A program made the translations under genes and the position numbers. From Tardiphaga robiniae (GTDB taxonomy: Bacteria; Pseudomonadota; Alphaproteobacteria; Rhizobiales; Xanthobacteraceae), in assembly GCF_013359755.1 (NCBI RefSeq), contig NZ_JABMCJ010000087.1:20807-84806 (forward strand): DNA of 64,000 bases. The letters are read 5' to 3'. Shown piece by piece: positions 7,721-16,440 of this stretch (its first letter is position 1; every line of letters starts with the position of its first letter). The notes beneath the pieces are model-generated. The model was not told where the DNA came from. It saw nothing but the letters and a program-made list of their open reading frames with translations, and did not search any database.

Positions 7721-8347
7721 TTACTTGTTGACCGGCGATTCCGGATCGAACAGGAAAGCCACGATATCCTTGATCTGCTGTTCGCTCAGCACCTTGTTGA
7801 CGCCGAAGCGCGGCATGTTGGAGCAGGCGAACATGGCTTGCGAGTCGTAGACCTTGGTGAAGGCGTTCTTGATTTCCTGCGGATCGTATTTGCGATCCTT
7901 GCCGTAATTGGTCAGGCTCGGCCCGAGTGTGCCGTAGCTGACTTCCTTCTGCTCCATCTGATGGCAGGCGTAGCAGTTGCCGCCGGCGACCGTATCAGGC
8001 GGATCCGAGAACTGGCCGCCGCGGCCGTTATTGGCGATCTTCGCGCCTTCCTTCCAGTTGCCAAGGAATTTGCCGTCGGCGGGATAGACCACCCGCGCCA
8101 GTTCGCGCGCGGTGATCTTGTCGGCCTCGGCGCTGGGCACCTCGTTGTGATAGGCGTTGCAGGTCTTCAGCGTCTCGTCCGGCTCGATGCGTGCCTGCCA
8201 TTCCGGCGGTGCCTTGCCGAAGGTCGATTTCATATAGGCATCGACGAGGGCCGGATCCGGCGCCTTGGCAGCGGTCTGCGCCGATGCGGATGTCGTGTGC
8301 GAGCCTGCTGCGAGAACGAGCGCGGCGAGTGTCAAAACGCGTTTCAT
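7721..8347 (-). CDS. soxX: SoxX, c-type cytochrome subunit of SoxAX
   Basis: A 208-residue periplasmic cytochrome with signal peptide (1-23, SASAQ) and one haem motif CYACH at residues 125-129. The likely distal Met lies in FACSNMPRFG. SoxX forms the SoxAX complex that joins thiosulfate to the SoxY cysteine and takes up the electrons. ATG 8347 has an AGGAG site; the frame is open further upstream but without signal character. It is translated 11 bases after soxA. Compared with short SoxX forms it carries an N-terminal extension of about 80 residues with a Cys (KTCNAYHNE), as in other larger SoxX proteins. Confidence 0.9.
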   Translation of the reverse strand: MKRVLTLAALVLAAGSHTTSASAQTAAKAPDPALVDAYMKSTFGKAPPEWQARIEPDETLKTCNAYHNEVPSAEADKITARELARVVYPADGKFLGNWKEGAKIANNGRGGQFSDPPDTVAGGNCYACHQMEQKEVSYGTLGPSLTNYGKDRKYDPQEIKNAFTKVYDSQAMFACSNMPRFGVNKVLSEQQIKDIVAFLFDPESPVNK

Positions 8348-8358
8348 CTCGAGGCTCC

Positions 8359-9183
8359 TTATCGCTTGATCGACGGAACGTTGAGTTCGCCGGCCACCGC
8401 TTGTTTCTGCAGGAAAGAGGTGAGGGCGGTTATGACGTCCGAGCCGTATTCCGGCACGGGCCAGCGCTGTTGGCGGAAGCAATCCCACAGGCGATGCTGC
8501 ATGGTGCGCAGCGCGCCCTGTGAGACGCGGTAGGTCGGCCAGCCGCCCATGGTTTCCTGCGCCGGCTTGCCGGGCTTGGAGAAGTTAGGCAGTCCCTGCA
8601 GCCGGATGCGCTTGCCGTCGTCGGCATGGCAGGTGGCGCAGGAGAAATCGTTGACGCCGCCGCGGCGATAGAACAGCGCTTCGCCGACCGCCACCATCTC
8701 CTGCTCCTTGGGATGGCTCAGCGGAATGTCGATCTTCATGCCGTTCGATTTGTTGGCGATGTAGGCGACGAGGTCTTCCATGTCCGACGCACGGCCCGGG
8801 CCGGAAAAGCGCCGCGCGATGACATCCTTGGTGTCGAGCCCCTGAATGTTCTGCATGCACCACAACAGGCGCTGCTCGAGGTCCATGACCTTGTCGGCAT
8901 CGGCAAAGTAGCGCGGCAATTGCGCGAAGGCGCCTTCGAGCTTGCCGGCACCGAGACCGAGGTTGCAGGTTTCCAGCGAGACGTTCTTGGTGCCGCGGGC
9001 TTCGCTCCACAGCGCTTCGCCGCGGTCGACGGCGAGATAGCCGGGATTGGACATCGGGTCCGAGATCATCTCGCGATAGCGTTCGATCTCTTTCTCGCTG
9101 GCGTCCTGCGCATGACTGCCGAAGCTCCCCGCGCAGAGTACCAGAATGGCCGCTGCCGCTGACCGAATGACGGTCTTCCTCAT
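8359..9183 (-). CDS. soxA: SoxA, catalytic cytochrome of SoxAX, mono-haem type
   Basis: A 274-residue protein, signal peptide about 1-26. The C-terminal domain has haem motif CATCH (182-186) and Cys235 in [12 protein letters not shown], the position of the persulfurated cysteine haem ligand where thiosulfate is attached to SoxY. The N-terminal domain lacks CXXCH: Cys73 (ETCNLGLG) and Cys109 (LLWCMQN) remain and probably form the disulfide seen in single-haem SoxA proteins. The start at ATG 9183 follows GGAGGGG. It leads the minus-strand soxA-soxX-glcG-like unit, divergent from soxY across a 165-base control region. Confidence 0.9.
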   Translation of the reverse strand: MRKTVIRSAAAAILVLCAGSFGSHAQDASEKEIERYREMISDPMSNPGYLAVDRGEALWSEARGTKNVSLETCNLGLGAGKLEGAFAQLPRYFADADKVMDLEQRLLWCMQNIQGLDTKDVIARRFSGPGRASDMEDLVAYIANKSNGMKIDIPLSHPKEQEMVAVGEALFYRRGGVNDFSCATCHADDGKRIRLQGLPNFSKPGKPAQETMGGWPTYRVSQGALRTMQHRLWDCFRQQRWPVPEYGSDVITALTSFLQKQAVAGELNVPSIKR

Positions 9184-9237
9184 CTGTCCCCTCCCACATC
9201 GCCGTCTGTGCGGCACTTGTGCATTTCAGATCTTTAC

Positions 9238-9253
9238 ATTCAAGAAAAAGAAT
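9238..9253. promoter_or_regulatory. SoxR/SqrR-type operator between soxA and soxY
   Basis: ATTC (9238-9241), eight bases, then GAAT (9250-9253) exactly match the ATTC-N8-GAAT pattern I recall for SqrR/BigR-type repressors. It lies in the divergent soxA/soxY gap, so one SoxR dimer here could control both transcription units. AT-rich sequence around it could hold the promoters. Confidence 0.65.
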
Positions 9254-9348
9254 ATAATGATATGTCCCAGATAAGATAGATCAGACTTGGAATCGTCAAG
9301 CGATACTATTGTAAAGGGATTGCTCAAATCCCGCAGGAGGAAGCACTC

Positions 9349-9813
9349 ATGATTTTGAAGTCGGTCGAGAAGACCCGTCGCGAAACGCTGGCCATGGCCG
9401 CGATCGCCGGTCTCGCAGCAATCCTTGCTCCCAGACTATCGCTGGCCGATGAACAGGCGGTCGCTGCCGAAATCAAGAAGCTGTATGGCGACAAGAAATT
9501 CGAGAGCGGCAAGATCAAGCTCGACGTGCCCGAGATCGCCGAGAACGGCCTTGTGGTGCCGGTCAATGTCGATATCGAAAGCCCGATGACCGATGCCGAC
9601 TACGTCAAGTCGGTGCATGTGTTCGCCGAAGGCAATCCGTTGCCGGCCGTCGTCAGCTACCGTTTCACGCCGGCTTGCGGCAAGGCCTCGGCCTCGACGC
9701 GCATGCGCCTTGCGGAAACCCAGAACATCGTCTGCATCGCCGAAATGTCCAACGGCAAGCTGCACATGGCGAAGGCCAATGTGAAGGTCACGATCGGCGG
9801 CTGCGGCGGCTAG
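9349..9813 (+). CDS. soxY: SoxY, sulfur-carrier subunit
   Basis: A 154-residue protein with twin-arginine signal (R10-R11 in KTRRETLAMAAIAG). It ends in the diagnostic GGCGG swinging arm, with Cys152 carrying the covalently bound sulfur during oxidation. SoxZ, which lacks such a signal, is co-exported as the SoxYZ complex. The ribosome-binding site AGGAGGAA is excellent. It is the first gene of soxYZBCD-cytochrome c. The length is normal. Confidence 0.94.
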   Translation: MILKSVEKTRRETLAMAAIAGLAAILAPRLSLADEQAVAAEIKKLYGDKKFESGKIKLDVPEIAENGLVVPVNVDIESPMTDADYVKSVHVFAEGNPLPAVVSYRFTPACGKASASTRMRLAETQNIVCIAEMSNGKLHMAKANVKVTIGGCGG

Positions 9814-9861
9814 TCGCGCGGCTTCGTTCACAGAACAGATTTATCAGGCGAGGACTTTCCC

Positions 9862-10191
9862 ATGGCAACCAAACCAACCCCGCGCGTTCGCGTTCCGACC
9901 CAGGCCAAGCCGGGTGAGCTGATCGAGATCAAGACGCTGATCTCTCACGAAATGGAATCCGGCCAGCGCAAGGATGCGGCCGGCAAGGTCGTGCCGCGCA
10001 AGATCATCAACAAGTTCACCGCCGCCTTCAACGGCAAGACGGTGTTCGAGGCCGACTGGAATCCTGCCATCTCGGCCAATCCCTATCAGTCGTTTTTCTA
10101 CAAGGCTGCCGAGTCCGGCGAATTCACCTTCACCTGGAAGGATGACGACGGCTCCGACTATGTTGCGACCAACAAGCTGACCGTGGCCTGA
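9862..10191 (+). CDS. soxZ: SoxZ, partner of SoxY
   Basis: A 109-residue beta-sandwich protein beginning MATKPTPRVRVPTQAKPGE with no signal peptide, as expected because it leaves the cytoplasm bound to SoxY. Typical SoxZ segments LIEIKTLISHEMESGQR and ADWNPAISANPY are present. It gives the SoxY arm its docking surface for SoxAX, SoxB and SoxCD. An AGGCGAGGA sequence precedes the ATG. It lies 48 bases downstream of soxY in one operon. Confidence 0.94.
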   Translation: MATKPTPRVRVPTQAKPGELIEIKTLISHEMESGQRKDAAGKVVPRKIINKFTAAFNGKTVFEADWNPAISANPYQSFFYKAAESGEFTFTWKDDDGSDYVATNKLTVA

Positions 10192-10204
10192 CGGATTGCA
10201 GACT

Positions 10205-10279
10205 TTCAATTGCAGATACTGAATTGAAGATCCTGGATCTGACGTTCTTCTGAACATTCACCCTTCCATAGCGGAAGGG
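10205..10279. promoter_or_regulatory. Two small inverted repeats between soxZ and soxB
   Basis: TTCAATT (10205-10211) pairs with AATTGAA (10222-10228), and CCCTTCC (10261-10267) pairs with GGAAGGG (10273-10279) just 5' of the soxB ribosome-binding site. Neither is followed by a T-run. They may tune mRNA stability or soxB translation so that carrier protein exceeds enzyme. That role is inference. Confidence 0.4.
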
Positions 10280-10293
10280 ATCATAGGTGGATC

Positions 10294-11991
10294 ATGATAT
10301 CGAGGCGGGATTTCCTGCAAGCGACGGCGGCTGCGTCTGCGCTCACGATCGGAAGCGGCCTTGGCCCGCTCGGCCGCGCGGCGGCACAGCAACGCCTGAC
10401 ACAGGCCGACATCCTGCGGTTCGATCCGCTGGGCACGGTGACGATCCTCTATGTCGCGGACACGCATGCGCAACTGATGCCGCTGCACTTCCGCGAACCG
10501 TCAGTCAATCTCGGCGTCGGCGAAGTGAAGGGCATGCCGCCACATCTCACGGATGTCGAGTTTCGCAACTACTTCAAGATTGCAGCCGGCTCCGCCGATG
10601 CCTTCGCGCTGACCGCCGATGATTTCGTGGCACTCGCCAAAAACTACGGCCGCATGGGCGGCATGGACCGTGTCGCCACGCTGATCGGCGCCGTGCGCGC
10701 CGAGCGCGGCGATGACAAGGTGCTGCTGCTGGATGGCGGCGATAGCTGGCAGGGAAGCTGGACGTCACTGCAGACCAAGGCGCAGGACATGGTCGATGTG
10801 ATGTCGGCCCTGAAGCTCGACGCCATGGTCGGCCATTGGGAATTCACTTACGGCGCCGAACGCGTCAAGCAGATCGCCGACTCCGCGCCCTTCGCATTCC
10901 TGGCGCAGAACATTCGCGACAACGAATGGCAGGAGCCGGTGTTCGAGGCGCGCAAGATGTTCGAGCGCGGCGGCGCTACCATTGCCGTGATCGGCCAGGC
11001 ACTGCCGCGGACGGCCGTCGCCAATCCGCGCTGGATGTTTCCGAACTGGGAATTCGGCATTCGCGAAGAAGACATCCAGAAGCAGGTCGACGAAGCGCGC
11101 GCTGCCGGCGCCTCCATCGTGGTGCTGCTGTCGCATAACGGCTTCGACGTCGATCGCAAGCTGGCCAGCCGCGTGAAGGGGCTCGACGTCATCCTGACGG
11201 CGCACACACATGACGCGATGCCCGGCCTGATCAAGGTCGGCAATACGGTGCTGGTCGCAACCGGCTCGCACGGCAAGTTCGTGTCGCGTCTCGATATCGA
11301 GGTGAAGGACAAGAAAGTTGCGGATATCCGCTTCAAGCTGATGCCGGTCTTCTCCGATGCCATCAAACCTGATGCGGCGATGACTGCGCTGGTGGAGAAG
11401 GTGAGGGCACCTTTCGCGGGGGATCTGGCGCGCGAGATCGGCAAAACGGATTCGCTGCTGTATCGCCGCGGCAATTTCAACGGCACTTTCGACGATCTGA
11501 TCTGCAACGCCATGATGTCGGAGCGCGACGCCGAGATCGTGCTGTCGCCCGGCTTCCGCTGGGGCGGCACGCTGATCCCCGGCGATGCGATCACCTGGGA
11601 GCAGATCACCAACGCCACCGCGATCACCTATCCGAACTGCTATCGCAACCAGATGACAGGCACCCAGATCAAGGAAGTGCTGGAGGACGTTGCCGACAAT
11701 ATCTTCCACCCCGATCCTTATTTCCAGGGCGGTGGCGACATGGTCCGCATGGGCGGCATGGGCTACGCGATCGATATTTCCAAACCGATGGGGTCGCGCA
11801 TTTCCGAGATGACTCATCTGAAGTCCGGCAAGCCGATCGAAGCCAGCAAGACCTACACGGTCTCGGGCTGGGCCAGCATCAATGAGAACACCCAGGGGCC
11901 GCCGATCTGGGACGTGGTCGCGGCGCATGTCGCGAAGGTGTCGACCGTGAAGATCGAACCCAACACCGCCGTCAAGGTGACTGGTTCCTGA
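10294..11991 (+). CDS. soxB: SoxB, dimanganese thiosulfohydrolase
   Basis: A 565-residue Tat substrate (SRRDFLQATAAA at the N-terminus) of the metallophosphatase/5'-nucleotidase family. Metal ligands are visible in DTHAQLMP (D56, H58), LLDGGDSWQGS (D150), VGHWEFTYG (H181), LSHNGFDVD and TAHTHD. The C-terminal nucleotidase domain follows from about residue 370. SoxB releases sulfate from the sulfonated SoxY cysteine in the periplasm. AGGTGG precedes the ATG. Its place after soxYZ is standard. Confidence 0.95.
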   Translation: MISRRDFLQATAAASALTIGSGLGPLGRAAAQQRLTQADILRFDPLGTVTILYVADTHAQLMPLHFREPSVNLGVGEVKGMPPHLTDVEFRNYFKIAAGSADAFALTADDFVALAKNYGRMGGMDRVATLIGAVRAERGDDKVLLLDGGDSWQGSWTSLQTKAQDMVDVMSALKLDAMVGHWEFTYGAERVKQIADSAPFAFLAQNIRDNEWQEPVFEARKMFERGGATIAVIGQALPRTAVANPRWMFPNWEFGIREEDIQKQVDEARAAGASIVVLLSHNGFDVDRKLASRVKGLDVILTAHTHDAMPGLIKVGNTVLVATGSHGKFVSRLDIEVKDKKVADIRFKLMPVFSDAIKPDAAMTALVEKVRAPFAGDLAREIGKTDSLLYRRGNFNGTFDDLICNAMMSERDAEIVLSPGFRWGGTLIPGDAITWEQITNATAITYPNCYRNQMTGTQIKEVLEDVADNIFHPDPYFQGGGDMVRMGGMGYAIDISKPMGSRISEMTHLKSGKPIEASKTYTVSGWASINENTQGPPIWDVVAAHVAKVSTVKIEPNTAVKVTGS

Positions 11992-12030
11992 TCGCAGGCC
12001 TTGCATTGCAGAGATACGAAAGCTGGTCGC

Positions 12031-13311
12031 ATGACTGATCGAACCTCAACCGAAACGCTCAATCGCCGTCGCTTCCTGGGCGCGGCCGGTCTGGCCGGTG
12101 CCGGTGCAGCACTTTCGGCGATTCCGGCGCTCGCGGGTGAGACGGCAAAATCCGAAGCGCTCATTACGGATGTGCAGGACTGGCAGCGCTATCTCGGCGA
12201 CGGCGTCGACAAACATCCCTACGGCGTTCCCTCGAAATTCGAGAGGAATGTGATCCGCCGCGACGTACCGTGGCTGACGGCGTCTGCTGAATCGTCGGTG
12301 AACTTTACGCCACTGCACGACCTCGACGGCATCATCACGCCGTCCGGCCTGTGCTTCGAGCGGCATCATGGCGGCGTCGCCGAGATCAATCCGGCGGATC
12401 ATCGGCTGATGATCAACGGGCTGGTCGACAAGCCGCTGGTGTTCACCATGGACGACATCAAGCGGATGCCGCGCGTTAACAAGGTGTACTTCCTCGAATG
12501 CGCTGCCAATTCCGGCATGGAATGGCGCGGCAGTCAGCTTAATGGCTGCCAGTTCACCCACGGCATGATCCACAACGTGATGTATACCGGCGTGCCTTTG
12601 AAAGTGTTGCTGGATGAGGCCGGACTGAAGCCGAATGCAAAATGGTTGATGCTGGAGGGCGCCGATTCCGCCGGCATGAACCGCTCGCTGCCGATCGAGA
12701 AGGCGCTGAACGATGTCATGATCGCTTTCGCCATGAATGGTGAGGCACTGCGTCCTGAGCAGGGCTATCCGTTGCGTGCGGTCATTCCCGGCTGGGAAGG
12801 CAATCTGTGGGTCAAGTGGCTGCGCCGCATCGAGGCCGGCGATCAGCCGTGGCAGACCCGCGAGGAGACGTCGAAATATACGGATCTGCTGGCCGATGGA
12901 AATTCCCGCAAGCATACATTCGTGATGGATGCGAAATCGGTGGTGACCAATCCGTCGCCGCAGGCGCCATTGAAGCACAAGGGCCGCAATGTGCTGAGCG
13001 GGCTCGCGTGGTCCGGGCGCGGCACCGTAAAGCGCGTCGATGTCTCGATGGATGGCGGCCGCAACTGGCAGACCGCGCGCATCGACGGCCCGGTCTTGGA
13101 CAAATCCGTCGTGCGCTTCTATGTGGATTTCGACTGGAACGGACAGGAGCTGATGATCCAGTCCCGCGCCATCGACTCCACCGGCTATGTGCAGCCGTCG
13201 AAGGACGATCTGCGCAAGGTGCGCGGCGTCAATTCGATCTACCATAATAACGGCATTCAGACCTGGCTGGTGCGTTCAGGCGGGGAGACTGAAAATGTCG
13301 AAATCGGCTAA
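12031..13311 (+). CDS. soxC: SoxC, molybdenum sulfane dehydrogenase subunit
   Basis: A 426-residue protein of the sulfite-oxidase family with Tat signal NRRRFLGAAG (residues 11-20). The molybdopterin-binding domain has its ligand Cys157 in FLECAANSGMEW, and the C-terminal dimerisation domain runs from about residue 290 (VKRVDVSMDGGRNW). With SoxD it oxidises the sulfane sulfur on SoxY, giving six electrons per thiosulfate, so the strain should form sulfate rather than sulfur globules. The frame opens at 12001 (TTG), but ATG 12031 gives the proper Tat leader. Its 3' end overlaps soxD by 17 bases. Confidence 0.93.
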   Translation: MTDRTSTETLNRRRFLGAAGLAGAGAALSAIPALAGETAKSEALITDVQDWQRYLGDGVDKHPYGVPSKFERNVIRRDVPWLTASAESSVNFTPLHDLDGIITPSGLCFERHHGGVAEINPADHRLMINGLVDKPLVFTMDDIKRMPRVNKVYFLECAANSGMEWRGSQLNGCQFTHGMIHNVMYTGVPLKVLLDEAGLKPNAKWLMLEGADSAGMNRSLPIEKALNDVMIAFAMNGEALRPEQGYPLRAVIPGWEGNLWVKWLRRIEAGDQPWQTREETSKYTDLLADGNSRKHTFVMDAKSVVTNPSPQAPLKHKGRNVLSGLAWSGRGTVKRVDVSMDGGRNWQTARIDGPVLDKSVVRFYVDFDWNGQELMIQSRAIDSTGYVQPSKDDLRKVRGVNSIYHNNGIQTWLVRSGGETENVEIG

Positions 13312-13996
13312 CGCCCTGACACTAATGCTGGCGGCATGTCTGCTCGGCGGCACGAGTGGGTCAAGCGCTGCCCAGCAGATGGCGGGCCGCGAGGTAGCGA
13401 AGCCTGCGGTCAAGCTTGGGCTGGGGCGGGTGGCCACGGCTGAGGAAATCGCGGCCTGGGATACCGACGTGCGGCCGGATGGGTGCGGCCTTCCGGTCGG
13501 CAAGGGCACCGTGAAACAGGGCGACGATCTGTTTCAGGAGAAGTGCGCGTCCTGTCACGGTGAATTCGGACAGGGCGTCGGTCGATGGCCGGTGCTTGCC
13601 GGCGGCGCTGGGACGTTGAAGGCGGACCGGCCGGACAAGACCGTCGGTTCGTTCTGGCCTGATCTGTCCACCGTGTTCGACTACATCAAGCGCGCGATGC
13701 CCTATGGTAACGCGCAGTCGCTGACCAATGACGAGGTCTATGCGCTGACGGCCTACATCCTCAGCATGAACGATATCGTCAAGGACGAGAAATTCGAACT
13801 CAACGAGAAGAATTTTACGTCGATCAAGATGCCGAATGCAGCGGCGTTCTTCGAGGATGATCGCGAGACGTCCGAGAAACATTTCTGGAACAAGACCCCA
13901 TGCATGAAGGATTGCCGGCCGGCGCCGAAGGTCACCGGGCGGGCCATGGCCATCGACGTCACGCCTGACGGCAAGTCTGGTCCCAAGGTCGAGTAG
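13295..13996 (+). CDS. soxD: SoxD, cytochrome c subunit of SoxCD (mono-haem form)
   Basis: A 233-residue protein with a signal peptide (about 1-26, SSAAQ) and one haem site CASCH (84-88). Methionine candidates lie near YIKRAMPYGNA. The tail holds a Cys pair (TPCMKDCRP). Paracoccus SoxD, as I recall it, is a larger di-haem protein whose C-terminal half is a second cytochrome c. Here that half is absent, and a separate small cytochrome gene follows at 14069. ATG 13295 lies inside the soxC 3' end, indicating translational coupling. It accepts electrons from SoxC. Confidence 0.88.
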   Translation: MSKSANALTLMLAACLLGGTSGSSAAQQMAGREVAKPAVKLGLGRVATAEEIAAWDTDVRPDGCGLPVGKGTVKQGDDLFQEKCASCHGEFGQGVGRWPVLAGGAGTLKADRPDKTVGSFWPDLSTVFDYIKRAMPYGNAQSLTNDEVYALTAYILSMNDIVKDEKFELNEKNFTSIKMPNAAAFFEDDRETSEKHFWNKTPCMKDCRPAPKVTGRAMAIDVTPDGKSGPKVE

Positions 13997-14068
13997 TGCG
14001 TGATGGTGACGCGCGTTGTTGCCTCGCTTGCCCGCCATGACAATCACCACAATCGAGGTTTGACCAGG

Positions 14069-14458
14069 ATGACGTTCCGCTTTTCGCTGCTCGCTTTGTC
14101 ACTCGCACTGATAACAACCGATGCCGTGGCGCAGGATGTTGCAGCGGGGGAGAAGTCCTTCAACAAGTGTCGCGCCTGCCATCAGGTCGGCGAGGCCGCA
14201 AAGAACACCGTGGGGCCGATCCTGAACGGGCTGTTCGGGCGCAAGTCCGGCACTGTCGCGGGCTACAATTATTCCGACGCCAACAAGAATTCCGGCCTGA
14301 CCTGGGATGAGCAGGTGTTCACCGACTACATCAAGGACCCGAAGGGCAAGATCCCCGGCACCAAGATGAGCTTTGCCGGCATCAAGAACGAGCAGGAGAT
14401 CAAGGATCTCACCGCGTTCCTGAAGCAGTTCGCGGCGGACGGCAAGAAGGGCGGCTAA
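14069..14458 (+). CDS. Periplasmic cytochrome c (c2/c550 class), sox-linked
   Basis: A 129-residue class I cytochrome c with signal peptide (1-21, DAVAQ) and CRACH (34-38) in FNKCRACHQVGEAAKN. TVGPILNGLFGRKSG and the probable axial Met in GTKMSFAGI follow. It is the last gene of soxYZBCD. It could be the electron acceptor for SoxCD or SoxAX that feeds the terminal oxidase, or the detached second haem domain of SoxD. The frame opens upstream at 14000, but ATG 14069 begins the signal peptide. Confidence 0.85.
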   Translation: MTFRFSLLALSLALITTDAVAQDVAAGEKSFNKCRACHQVGEAAKNTVGPILNGLFGRKSGTVAGYNYSDANKNSGLTWDEQVFTDYIKDPKGKIPGTKMSFAGIKNEQEIKDLTAFLKQFAADGKKGG

Positions 14459-14472
14459 AGCGCTGTCGCTTC

Positions 14473-16440
14473 TTACGCGGCCCTGATGCTCGCCAGGAAG
14501 CGGTCGACTTCGTTGCGCAGCACTTCCGATTGCGATGCGAGTTTTGTTGCCGTGCCCAGCACCTCCTGCGCCGCAGAGCCGGTCGTGGAAATGCCCGACG
14601 TCACGCTGGAGATGTTGCGAGACACGTCGTCGGTACGCGCCGCTGCTTGATTGACATTGCGGGCAATCTCCTGGGTTGCAGCACCCTGTTCTTCAATAGC
14701 TGCGGCAATAGCCGACGAGATCTTGTCGACCTCGTCGATGGTGGCGCAGACCGCCTGGATCTCCTCCACCGCGGCGTTGGTCTCGCCCTGGATTGACGCG
14801 ATCTGGGCGCGGATTTCCTCGGTGGCCTTGGCGGTCTGGGTCGCCAGCGATTTGACTTCACCCGCCACGACCGCAAATCCCTTGCCAGCCTCGCCGGCGC
14901 GCGCCGACTCGATGGTGGCATTCAGCGCCAGAAGATTGGTCTGGCTGGCGATGTGATTGATCAAGGCGACGACCTCGCCGATCTTCTGGGCCGCTGCGGC
15001 CAGACTCTGCATGCGCGCATTGGAGCGCCGTCCGCTGTCGGCGGCCTTTCCGACCGCAGCGGAAGATTGCGCCAGTTGCCGGTTGATCTCGCCGATCGAG
15101 GACGACAGCTCTTCCGATGCTGCAGCGACGGTCTGCACATTGTCGGTCGCCGACAATGACGCATCGGAAACTTCGTTGGACTGGATCCGGCACTGTTCGA
15201 CCACTGACGACATCGACTGCGCCGTGTTCTGCATATCTGCCGCGGCCGACGATACATGGTCGACGACCTTGCGGACATTGCCCTCGAAGCTGTCGGCGAG
15301 CGAGGCGAAGATCGCGTGCTTTTCCTGCTCGGCGCGTGCAGCGCTCGCATCCTGGTCGGCCTGAAAGTGGCTGACCCGGATCGCGTTCTGCTTGAAGACC
15401 TCGACCGCCTGCGCCATCTGGCCGACTTCGTCCTTGCCGCGATGTTGCGGCAGGGCGACCGACAGATTTCCTTCGGCGAGTTCGCGCATCGCCTGTGTGA
15501 TGGCAAGAATTGGTCGCGAAATGCCGCGGGCAATCAGAAGGCCCCCGGCGGCAGCTAGCACCAGACAGATCGCTGCGATACTGGCGGCCAGCAGACGCGC
15601 ATGCGCGATGGACGCCGCATATTCGCTGTTGTCCATGACGATCTCGACGGCGCCGATGGATTGACCGGAGAAGTCCTTGATTGGTCCCAGCAGGGCGACC
15701 ACGGGTGTCGTCTTCATCTCGCCCTGCCGGACGATGAAACTGCCGTTCGTGGCGTTGCGATAGGCGTCGGCATCGAAGAAACTCGTGCTGCCCAGCGTAC
15801 CGCCGAAGGTTTTGAAGCCGTCATTCCCTGCGAGATAGAACGCGACGTCGACGCTGCGCGCGCGTTTGAACTCGTCGAAGAAGCCCTGTCCGAACGTCAA
15901 CCCGAACTCGACAGTGCCGAGATGTTTGCCTTTCTGTGCAACCGGCACGACGCCGCGAATGCCGAGGCCGGCGACGCCGCCTTCCAGGCCGACAACGGGT
16001 TTCATTGTCGAATTGGCCACGACCACGGTCTTGCGGAAGCCGGTCAGATCATCGCCGAACTTGGCAGGCTGATGCACCCGGAACTGGGACAATCCCGATG
16101 GCGTATGGAACTGAAATTGGTCGACGCCGTAGTCCGACTTGAGCTGGGCGAAGCCCGGTCCGAACAACTGCAACAGCGCGTCACGATCGTTACGTGCGAC
16201 CGCGTCCTGCACCGCCGGAATGGTTGCTACCACGGCGCTCATGGCCGCCGCCCGGCGGGATTCCTGCATCAATCGCGACTGCAGGGCATCGTAGTTGCTT
16301 TGCAGCTCACTGCGATCGGCCCGATCGACGATGCCACCGATGATCCACATGGCCCCGAAAAGCACGGCGAGGGCGGTTGCTGCCGCAGACACTGCAAGTG
16401 CTGCTGTAATGCGGGCCTTCAGGCTCAGATTTGCAAGCAT
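14473..16440 (-). CDS. Methyl-accepting chemotaxis protein with periplasmic Cache sensor
   Basis: A 655-residue chemoreceptor: TM1 about 10-32, a periplasmic Cache-type sensor about 35-280 ([34 protein letters not shown]), TM2 about 288-308, HAMP, and a cytoplasmic signalling domain whose hairpin tip is marked by [20 protein letters not shown]. The C-terminus lacks an obvious CheR-tether pentapeptide. ATG 16440 gives a short N-terminus before TM1; the frame extends 13 codons further. It lies tail-to-tail with the sox cytochrome. Taxis to a sulfur compound or to electron-acceptor conditions is an attractive but untested guess. Confidence 0.88.
   Translation of the reverse strand: MLANLSLKARITAALAVSAAATALAVLFGAMWIIGGIVDRADRSELQSNYDALQSRLMQESRRAAAMSAVVATIPAVQDAVARNDRDALLQLFGPGFAQLKSDYGVDQFQFHTPSGLSQFRVHQPAKFGDDLTGFRKTVVVANSTMKPVVGLEGGVAGLGIRGVVPVAQKGKHLGTVEFGLTFGQGFFDEFKRARSVDVAFYLAGNDGFKTFGGTLGSTSFFDADAYRNATNGSFIVRQGEMKTTPVVALLGPIKDFSGQSIGAVEIVMDNSEYAASIAHARLLAASIAAICLVLAAAGGLLIARGISRPILAITQAMRELAEGNLSVALPQHRGKDEVGQMAQAVEVFKQNAIRVSHFQADQDASAARAEQEKHAIFASLADSFEGNVRKVVDHVSSAAADMQNTAQSMSSVVEQCRIQSNEVSDASLSATDNVQTVAAASEELSSSIGEINRQLAQSSAAVGKAADSGRRSNARMQSLAAAAQKIGEVVALINHIASQTNLLALNATIESARAGEAGKGFAVVAGEVKSLATQTAKATEEIRAQIASIQGETNAAVEEIQAVCATIDEVDKISSAIAAAIEEQGAATQEIARNVNQAAARTDDVSRNISSVTSGISTTGSAAQEVLGTATKLASQSEVLRNEVDRFLASIRAA

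Noticed and set aside
10765..13245. Long minus-strand ORFs of about 400 codons opposite soxB and soxC
   Set aside because: They mirror strongly supported sox genes, have no ribosome-binding sites, and their His/Arg/Asp-rich composition is that of antisense frames in GC-rich coding DNA.
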